Origin: Gammaproteobacteria bacterium
Lineage (GTDB): Bacteria > Pseudomonadota > Gammaproteobacteria > Thiomicrospirales > Thiomicrospiraceae
Direction of reading: 5' to 3'
DNA length: 6,739 nucleotides
Assembly: GCA_013153955.1 (NCBI GenBank)
Contig: JAADDM010000019.1
Coordinates: 1-6,739, forward strand
The notes below the pieces were generated by a model. That model was not told where the DNA came from. It saw nothing but the letters and a program-made list of their open reading frames with translations, and searched no databases. The position numbers were made by a program, and so were the translations under genes. Of this stretch, positions 1 to 5,051 are shown piece after piece; the first letter of the stretch is position 1; every line of letters starts with the position of its first letter.

Positions 1-30
1 GGGTTAGCTTACTGACCACCTAGTCATCTC

Positions 31-1146
31 TTACTTACCTAACACCGCTTTAAGCGCTGCTAAACAGAACAGTACTTTCTCTTTACGCGCACTGTCGCCC
101 ATTAGACCAATACGCCACACCTTACCGGCTAATGCGCCAAGGCCTGCGCCAATCTCTAGGTTGTAGTCGTTTAACAACGTACCGCGAATGGCTGCATCGT
201 CTACGCCATCCGGAATAATCACTGAGTTCAGCTGCGGTAGACGTTGATCTGCTGCCACAACAAACTCCATACCCATCTCGGTTAGGCCTGCTTTAAGTTG
301 CTCATGTGCTGCTGCATGACGTGCATGTGCTGCTTCAAGCCCCTCTTCCTGTAGCATCACTAATGATTCGTGCAGTGCATACAGTGAGTTAACCGGTGCA
401 GTATGGTGGTAAGCACGCTTAGCGCCCTTACCCCAATAACCCATTACGAGGTTAAGGTCTAAGAACCAACTTGGTACTTTAGTCGAACGGTTGCGTACCT
501 TATCAAGTGCTTTTTCGTTAAAGCTGATTGGCGATAAACCCGGTACACATGATAGACACTTCTGAGTCCCTGAGTAGATTGCATCAATGCCCCACTCATC
601 TACTTTAAGCTCAACGCCCCCTAAAGAAGTGACCGCATCCACAATCGTTAGACAGTCATTGTCTTGTGCGATTTTACAAATTGTTTTTGCATCCGAGAGC
701 GCACCCGTAGAGGTTTCAGCATGAACAAACGCCACAATCTTAGCATCAGGGTGTGCTTTACACGCCGCTTCTACTTTAGAAGGCGTAACTGCTGTGCCCC
801 ACTCATCGGTGACCACAATGGCTTCCCCACCAAAACGCTCAATATTCTCCTGCATACGCATTCCGAATACACCGTTGATACACACAATAACCTTATCACC
901 TGGCTCAACTAGGTTAACAAAACACGCTTCCATCCCTGCAGAACCCGGCGCAGAGATCGGCATGGTTAAAGCATTTTCAGTTTGAAACGCGTATTTCAGC
1001 ATCTCTTTAATCTCATCCATCATGCCCACAAACTGAGGGTCAAGATGACCAATCGTTGGACGCGCCATCGCAGACAGAACACGTGGGTGAATATCAGACG
1101 GCCCAGGGCCCATTAACGTACGAATTGGTGGGTTAAATGATTGCAT
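31..1146 (-). CDS. Alanine/serine-glyoxylate aminotransferase (class V PLP aminotransferase)
   Basis: This 371-residue soluble enzyme is predicted to transfer an amino group from alanine or serine to glyoxylate, giving glycine. It is a class V (fold type I) PLP enzyme. The N-terminal MGPGPS motif (12-17) is typical of the AGT/SGAT family. SAPGSAGMEA (65-74) is the phosphate-binding turn. HAETSTG (142-148) and D170 in IVDAVTS (the pyridine-nitrogen aspartate) follow. SGTQK places the Schiff-base lysine at K196. R345 in KVWRIGLMG is the expected substrate-carboxylate arginine. The length is normal for the family and no residue key to PLP chemistry is missing. The start is supported by AAAGGA five bases upstream (plus-strand 1152-1157). 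It is divergent from glcDEF, whose product glyoxylate would be its substrate; this supports a glyoxylate role over related class V activities. The amino donor cannot be fixed from sequence: S69 sits where, by my alignment from memory, human AGT has His83. Confidence 0.9.
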   Translation of the reverse strand: MQSFNPPIRTLMGPGPSDIHPRVLSAMARPTIGHLDPQFVGMMDEIKEMLKYAFQTENALTMPISAPGSAGMEACFVNLVEPGDKVIVCINGVFGMRMQENIERFGGEAIVVTDEWGTAVTPSKVEAACKAHPDAKIVAFVHAETSTGALSDAKTICKIAQDNDCLTIVDAVTSLGGVELKVDEWGIDAIYSGTQKCLSCVPGLSPISFNEKALDKVRNRSTKVPSWFLDLNLVMGYWGKGAKRAYHHTAPVNSLYALHESLVMLQEEGLEAAHARHAAAHEQLKAGLTEMGMEFVVAADQRLPQLNSVIIPDGVDDAAIRGTLLNDYNLEIGAGLGALAGKVWRIGLMGDSARKEKVLFCLAALKAVLGK

Positions 1147-1167
1147 AAATATCCTTTAAATATAAAT

Positions 1168-1200
1168 TTGACTAGAAAATTGATTTGGCTCAATTATAAT
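1168..1200 (+). promoter_or_regulatory. Possible promoter of the glcDEF operon
   Basis: A perfect -10 hexamer TATAAT lies at 1195-1200. The best consensus -35-like hexamer, TTGACT at 1168-1173, is 21 bases away, longer than the usual 16-18. A poorer alternative, TAGAAA at 1173-1178, gives a 16-base spacer. The -35 is therefore uncertain, and the promoter may depend on an activator. With this -10, transcription would begin near 1207, which bears on the glcD start choice. Confidence 0.45.
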
Positions 1201-1222
1201 GGCAAGCAACTATGATATACAA
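1193..1222 (-). promoter_or_regulatory. Possible promoter of the aminotransferase gene
   Basis: On the minus strand a perfect -10 hexamer TATAAT (plus-strand 1193-1198) is preceded, 18 bases upstream, by TTGTAT (plus-strand 1217-1222), which keeps the TTG of a sigma-70 -35 box. The predicted transcript would start near 1186, leaving a leader of about 40 bases that includes the AAAGGA ribosome site. This is visual matching only. The -10 is the same palindromic ATTATAAT that can serve the glc operon in the other direction. Confidence 0.4.
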
Positions 1223-1225
1223 GAG
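1221..1225 (+). promoter_or_regulatory. Ribosome binding site that decides the glcD start
   Basis: AAGAG lies seven bases before the ATG at 1233. The upstream in-frame ATG at 1212 has no purine-rich Shine-Dalgarno stretch at the right distance. It would also start only about five bases after the transcription start predicted from the TATAAT box. Confidence 0.5.
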
Positions 1226-1232
1226 TTATAAA

Positions 1233-2669
1233 ATGGATGTGATTGAAGCCCTAAAACGCGCCCTCTCAGAGAAGAATGTATTGGCCTCTGTTGAGTCTTG
1301 TCGCCCTTACGAGTGCGATGGCCTTTCTGCCTACCGCGAGAAACCGCTTGCGGTCGCATTACCCGAAACGGTTGAACAGGTTAAATCGGTTTTACGCATA
1401 TGTAAAGCCCATAAAGTCCCCGTGATTACCCGCGGATCTGGTACAGGGTTAGCAGGTGGCACACTCCCCCTTAAAGACGGCATTGTCTTAGGGTTATCCA
1501 AACTCAGCGAAATCATCAAAGTCGATCCCTTACAACGTACCGCCGTGGTTCAACCCGGCGTACGCAATATCTCAGTCAGCCAAGCCGTTGAAAAATATGG
1601 CCTCTACTACGCCCCCGATCCCTCTTCCCAAATCGCCTGCTCTATTGGAGGCAATGTCGCGGAAAACTCCGGTGGGGTTCACTGCCTTAAATATGGGCTA
1701 ACGGTTCACAACGTGCTCTCTGTCACCGTACTCAATATGGACGGCGAGGAGATGGTCTTTGATGAAAAAGATGATGGCATCGACCTACTCGCTCTATTAA
1801 ATGGCTCAGAGGGCTTATTAGGGGTGATTGTTGAAATCAAACTTAAACTGCTGCCTAAACCCGAAGCCGCACAGTTAGTGATGGCCGCATTTCGTTCCGT
1901 CAGTGACTGTGCCGATGCCGTTACCAGCGTACTAGAGCAAGGCATTATCCCTGCAGGGCTGGAGATGATGGATCAGTTCTCAATTATCGCCGCCGAGGAG
2001 TTTGCCAAGGTCGGCTACCCTGTCGATGCGGAAGCCCTACTGCTCTGTGAGGTCGATGGCAGCCACGATCAAGTCCAGACAGATGCCCAGCGCGTTGCGG
2101 ATATTTTAACGGGTAAAGGCGCATATCAAATTATCGTATCCCAAAGCGAACAGCAGCGTATCGATCTCTGGCAAGGCCGTAAAAATGCCTTTCCTGCCGT
2201 CGGTCGCTTCTCTCCTGATTATTACTGTATGGACGGCACAATTCCACGTAATAAATTGGCTTTTGTACTGGATGAGATTAACCGTTTGTCCGACAACTAC
2301 GGCCTAAAAGTCGCCAATGTATTTCATGCCGGCGACGGTAATCTTCACCCACTGATTCTATACGATGCGAATAAACCCGGGGAGCTTGAGTTAACCGAAG
2401 ACTTTGGCACAGAAATCTTAAACCTCTGTGTTGATGTCGGCGGTACCATTACAGGTGAGCACGGTGTGGGCGTTGAAAAGCTCAACTCTATGTGCCATCA
2501 GTACAACACGCCTGAATTAGAAATTTTTCACGGCATTAAAGCAGTGTTTGATGATACCGGGCTACTCAACCCTGGCAAAGCCGTGCCCACCCTGCACCGC
2601 TGTGCTGAAGTGGGTCAAATGCACGTTCATAATAATCAACTGCCTCATCCTCATTTGGAGCGTTTTTAA
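1233..2669 (+). CDS. glcD: Glycolate oxidase (dehydrogenase) subunit GlcD, FAD-linked
   Basis: This is the catalytic FAD subunit of glycolate dehydrogenase, which oxidises glycolate to glyoxylate and passes electrons, probably through GlcF, to the respiratory chain. Residues count from the ATG at 1233 (478 aa). The N-terminal half is a PCMH-type FAD-binding domain with RGSGTGLAGG (67-76), PGVRN (108-112), PDPSSQ (129-134), GGNVAENSGG (139-148) and GSEGLLG (191-197). The C-terminal FAD-oxidase domain has FHAGDGNLHP (364-373), GEHGVG (408-413) and NPGK (446-449). The C-terminal HRCAE...MHVH...LERF tail resembles E. coli GlcD and argues against a D-lactate dehydrogenase. An in-frame ATG at 1212 would add seven residues; 1233 is preferred for its AAGAG site and the position of the -10 box. 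It is the first gene of a glcDEF operon, and its stop overlaps the glcE start by one base. Length is close to the E. coli protein (about 499 aa). Confidence 0.95.
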   Translation: MDVIEALKRALSEKNVLASVESCRPYECDGLSAYREKPLAVALPETVEQVKSVLRICKAHKVPVITRGSGTGLAGGTLPLKDGIVLGLSKLSEIIKVDPLQRTAVVQPGVRNISVSQAVEKYGLYYAPDPSSQIACSIGGNVAENSGGVHCLKYGLTVHNVLSVTVLNMDGEEMVFDEKDDGIDLLALLNGSEGLLGVIVEIKLKLLPKPEAAQLVMAAFRSVSDCADAVTSVLEQGIIPAGLEMMDQFSIIAAEEFAKVGYPVDAEALLLCEVDGSHDQVQTDAQRVADILTGKGAYQIIVSQSEQQRIDLWQGRKNAFPAVGRFSPDYYCMDGTIPRNKLAFVLDEINRLSDNYGLKVANVFHAGDGNLHPLILYDANKPGELELTEDFGTEILNLCVDVGGTITGEHGVGVEKLNSMCHQYNTPELEIFHGIKAVFDDTGLLNPGKAVPTLHRCAEVGQMHVHNNQLPHPHLERF

Positions 2670-3667
2670 TGTCCGTCGCCACACCACACGCAATCCAACA
2701 GTTTGCCGAACAAATTCAGCAAGCCAATGTGGATAAACAGACCATCCAAATTACCGGTAACAAAAGTAAAATTCCGCTGGGAACAGAGGACTTTAATGGT
2801 GAACCGGTTCAAGAGCTTAACATCTCAGACTACAGCGGCATCATTGAGTATGAGCCTGCCGAGTTGGTAGTAACGGTTAAAGCAGGAACACCTTTAAAAG
2901 AGCTACAAGCGGCACTTGCAGAGCGTAATCAGATGTTGGCATTTGAGCCACCTGATTATGGCAACTCCACCATTGGCGGAACTTATGCCGTGGGCTTAAC
3001 CGGCCCCTCTAAACCTTTCCGAGGTGTTTTGCGTGATTTTATTCTCGGTGTAAAGCTGATTGATGGTCAAGGTCGTCAACTCGGCTTTGGCGGTAAGATG
3101 ATTAAAAACGTCGCAGGTTATGATGTCTCACGCATGCTGGCAGGCTCAAAGGGCTCTATGGCACTGGTCACCGAGATGAGCATTAAAGTCATTCCATTAG
3201 CCCAAGAAGTAACCTACTGTATTGAAATGCCTGAAAACGAAGCCATTTTATTAATGAATAAGATGGCAGGAACGGCACTGCCCATGACCGGTGGCGCTTA
3301 CTATCAAGGCCGTTTTTACTACCGTGTGGCAGGAGAACACCCAGCACAGACCAACCGAGTTGGGGTGCGTGAATGTACCAATGATATTTGGGTAACCTTA
3401 AATCCCTTTAGACCTGAACTGCAAGAAGGCGAAAAACTCTGGCGTGTGGATGTTGAAAGTACCAACCCAGCCATTGAGAATACCATCGCCGTCGGCATGG
3501 GCGGTACACGCCGTTGGGTTGCCAGCCCAAATAAACCTAACCACCCGTACGTGACCCTTTGGCAAACCAAATTTGCGCCTAGACATAATGACACGCCGCA
3601 CGTTCAAAAAATTAAATTAGGGCTAAGAGATGTGTTTGATCCAAATCATATCTTTAAGCAGCTTTAA
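2669..3667 (+). CDS. glcE: Glycolate oxidase subunit GlcE, FAD-binding
   Basis: This 332-residue protein is the second FAD-binding subunit of glycolate dehydrogenase and is required for activity in E. coli. It holds one PCMH-type FAD-binding domain: VKAGTPLKEL (70-79), FEPPDYG (92-98), TIGGTYAVGLTGP (101-113), then RDFILGVKLIDGQG (122-135) and KNVAGYDVSRMLAGSKGSM (146-164). The C terminus ends in a GlcD-like DVFDPNHIF segment. It lacks the large FAD-oxidase C-terminal domain of GlcD, as expected for GlcE. It is slightly shorter than E. coli GlcE (about 350 aa), the difference apparently lying in the variable C-terminal half. The start codon overlaps the glcD stop (TAATG), and GGAG at 2657-2660 sits eight bases upstream inside glcD, so translation is probably coupled. 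Confidence 0.93.
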   Translation: MSVATPHAIQQFAEQIQQANVDKQTIQITGNKSKIPLGTEDFNGEPVQELNISDYSGIIEYEPAELVVTVKAGTPLKELQAALAERNQMLAFEPPDYGNSTIGGTYAVGLTGPSKPFRGVLRDFILGVKLIDGQGRQLGFGGKMIKNVAGYDVSRMLAGSKGSMALVTEMSIKVIPLAQEVTYCIEMPENEAILLMNKMAGTALPMTGGAYYQGRFYYRVAGEHPAQTNRVGVRECTNDIWVTLNPFRPELQEGEKLWRVDVESTNPAIENTIAVGMGGTRRWVASPNKPNHPYVTLWQTKFAPRHNDTPHVQKIKLGLRDVFDPNHIFKQL

Positions 3668-3723
3668 CCGACTTTAAAGAATCACAAGCAGCCATTCGCC
3701 CCTAAAGAAACAGTAGCCAAACT

Positions 3724-4923
3724 ATGCAAACAAATTTACCCAAAGACCTACTCGCCACCGAGCAGGGCCAAACCGCCGATAAAATTTTGCGCGCGTGCGT
3801 ACACTGTGGTTTCTGCCTCTCAACCTGCCCAACCTACGGCATTTTAGGCGATGAGCTAGACTCACCACGAGGTCGAATTTATCTCATTAAAAGCGTGCTT
3901 GAAGGCAATCCTGTCAGCAAAGACTCGCTCAGCCATTTAGACCGCTGTTTAACCTGTCGATCTTGCGAAACCACCTGCCCTTCCGGGGTTGAGTACGGCC
4001 ACTTACTCGATATTGGTCGAGAGGTAATGGAAGAACGTAGCCCTCGTAGCCTACTGCAACGAACAGTACGCTATGCGGTTCGTAAAAGCTTAACCACGCC
4101 TTGGTTCTTTAACCTGACCCTAAAAGTGATGCCGTTTTTAAGGCACTCACAAGCGGTACAATTTACGGTGGAAGAGCTTGCCCTTCAGCAGTCTTTAAAA
4201 GATCAAGATGATGCACTCAAATCAAGTGTTTTACTGCTCTCAGGCTGTGTGCAACCTGCCTTAGCGCCCAATATTAACCAGTCCAGTATTAAGGTATTAA
4301 ACCGCTTAGGCTTACATGTCATCGAAACACCTCAGTCACAATGCTGTGGTGCGGTCGATCATCACCTATCAGGCGCACAGGATGCAACGGCTCAAATTAA
4401 AGCCAATATTGATGCGTGGTTGCCCTACCTTGATCAGGGCGTTAAAGCCATTATCTCCAATGCCAGTGGCTGTGGTGTGATGATTAAAGACTATCCGCAC
4501 CTGCTCAAGGGCGATATAGACTACGCAGCTAAAGCCATTCGCATTGCCGAACATACCAAAGACATTTCAGAATTTTTACTGTCGCAAGATCTGTCTATCT
4601 TTACCCACTTTGATAACCAAAAAATCACCTTTCACTCACCCTGTACCCTGCAACATGGTCAAAAGCTACAAGGTGTGGTCGAAGAGGCATTGGGTAAACT
4701 GGGCTATCGAGTTAACCCTGTTAAGGATGCCCACCTCTGTTGTGGCTCTGCTGGAACTTACTCAATATTTCAGCCTAAACTCTCTAAACAGTTGCGCGAC
4801 AACAAGCTAGACAATCTATTGGCACAAAAAACGCCGATTATTGTCACGGCTAACATCGGCTGTTTAATGCATTTACAAAAAGGCACAGAGACCCCTGTTA
4901 AACACTGGATTGAGTTGTTATAG
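3724..4923 (+). CDS. glcF: Glycolate oxidase iron-sulfur subunit GlcF
   Basis: This 399-residue protein is the iron-sulfur subunit that carries electrons from the flavin subunits towards the membrane quinone pool. Two ferredoxin-type 4Fe-4S motifs are visible: CVHCGFCLSTCP (C25, C28, C31, C35) and CLTCRSCETTCP (C75, C78, C81, C85). Two cysteine-rich CCG domains follow, with CCGAVDHH (C207, C208) and CCGSAGTY (C339, C340) plus supporting cysteines C174, C250, C307 and C380. All expected cysteines are present. The N terminus matches E. coli GlcF closely (MQT..., then ILRACVHCGFC), which fixes the start. An in-frame stop at 3703 excludes an upstream start. No good Shine-Dalgarno is seen; AAAGAAA at 3704-3710 is 13 bases away. 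The 56-bp gap from glcE (3668-3723) shows no terminator, so it is probably cotranscribed. The product is peripheral, without predicted transmembrane segments. Confidence 0.95.
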   Translation: MQTNLPKDLLATEQGQTADKILRACVHCGFCLSTCPTYGILGDELDSPRGRIYLIKSVLEGNPVSKDSLSHLDRCLTCRSCETTCPSGVEYGHLLDIGREVMEERSPRSLLQRTVRYAVRKSLTTPWFFNLTLKVMPFLRHSQAVQFTVEELALQQSLKDQDDALKSSVLLLSGCVQPALAPNINQSSIKVLNRLGLHVIETPQSQCCGAVDHHLSGAQDATAQIKANIDAWLPYLDQGVKAIISNASGCGVMIKDYPHLLKGDIDYAAKAIRIAEHTKDISEFLLSQDLSIFTHFDNQKITFHSPCTLQHGQKLQGVVEEALGKLGYRVNPVKDAHLCCGSAGTYSIFQPKLSKQLRDNKLDNLLAQKTPIIVTANIGCLMHLQKGTETPVKHWIELL

Positions 4924-4961
4924 CCCCTCAACAAAAATCAACAAAACTCATTTTTTAAAAC

Positions 4962-4975
4962 AACCAGGCCTGGTT
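4962..4975. repeat. Perfect 14-bp palindrome between glcF and fhs
   Basis: AACCAGGCCTGGTT is exactly its own reverse complement. It lies 38 bases after the glcF stop, next to the run TTTTTTAAAA at 4951-4960. As a hairpin it would have little or no loop, and no T-run follows it on the plus strand, so it is a poor intrinsic terminator for glcF. It could be a dimeric regulator's operator, because it abuts the possible -35 region of fhs. Nothing in the window identifies a protein that binds it. Confidence 0.5.
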
Positions 4976-5002
4976 AATCCGCCTGAGTTACCCAAATATA
5001 AC
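4974..5002 (+). promoter_or_regulatory. Weak possible promoter of fhs
   Basis: TATAAC at 4997-5002 is a good -10 match. TTAATC at 4974-4979, 17 bases upstream, is only a weak -35 match. It overlaps the end of the 14-bp palindrome by two bases. The placement gives a leader of roughly 40 bases before the fhs start. fhs could instead, or also, be read through from glcDEF, since no clear terminator separates them. Confidence 0.3.
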
Positions 5003-5003
5003 T

Positions 5004-5032
5004 TGAACCCACTCTCACCAGAAAACGGTTCA
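5004..5032. repeat. Short inverted repeat in the fhs leader
   Basis: TGAACC (5004-5009) and GGTTCA (5027-5032) are exact reverse complements separated by 17 bases. They lie between the possible fhs promoter and its ribosome site. Six-base arms with a long loop are weak and could occur by chance. Confidence 0.25.
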
Positions 5033-5039
5033 CCTTATT

Positions 5040-5044
5040 AAGGA
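5040..5044 (+). promoter_or_regulatory. Ribosome binding site of fhs
   Basis: AAGGA sits seven bases before the ATG at 5052, a near-ideal Shine-Dalgarno. It confirms that start, as does the family-typical N terminus MSDIEIAQKAKMKPI. Confidence 0.75.
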
Positions 5045-5051
5045 TACGATT

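Noticed and set aside
664..985. Open frames on the plus strand opposite the aminotransferase gene
   Set aside because: They are antisense to highly conserved PLP-binding regions and have no supporting motif or ribosome site.
2548..2736. Small open frame spanning the glcD-glcE junction
   Set aside because: It lies out of frame over two well-supported genes and has no recognisable motif; it is a by-product of their sequence.
4544..4810. 88-codon open frame inside glcF
   Set aside because: It is out of frame with the conserved CCG domain of glcF and encodes nothing recognisable.
1233..4923. D-lactate dehydrogenase or lactate-utilisation operon instead of glycolate dehydrogenase
   Set aside because: The GlcD/GlcE/GlcF three-subunit order, the truncated GlcE paralogue, and the GlcD C-terminal MHVH...LERF tail and GlcF N terminus match E. 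coli Glc proteins.
4951..4975. Intrinsic terminator after glcF formed by the T-run and the 14-bp palindrome
   Set aside because: The T-run precedes rather than follows the palindrome on the plus strand, and the palindrome has no room for a stable loop.
4924..5051. Folate- or glycine-sensing riboswitch ahead of fhs
   Set aside because: The 128-bp spacer shows only weak pairing (six-base arms at 5004-5032), and I recognise no conserved riboswitch core. A covariance-model search would be decisive.
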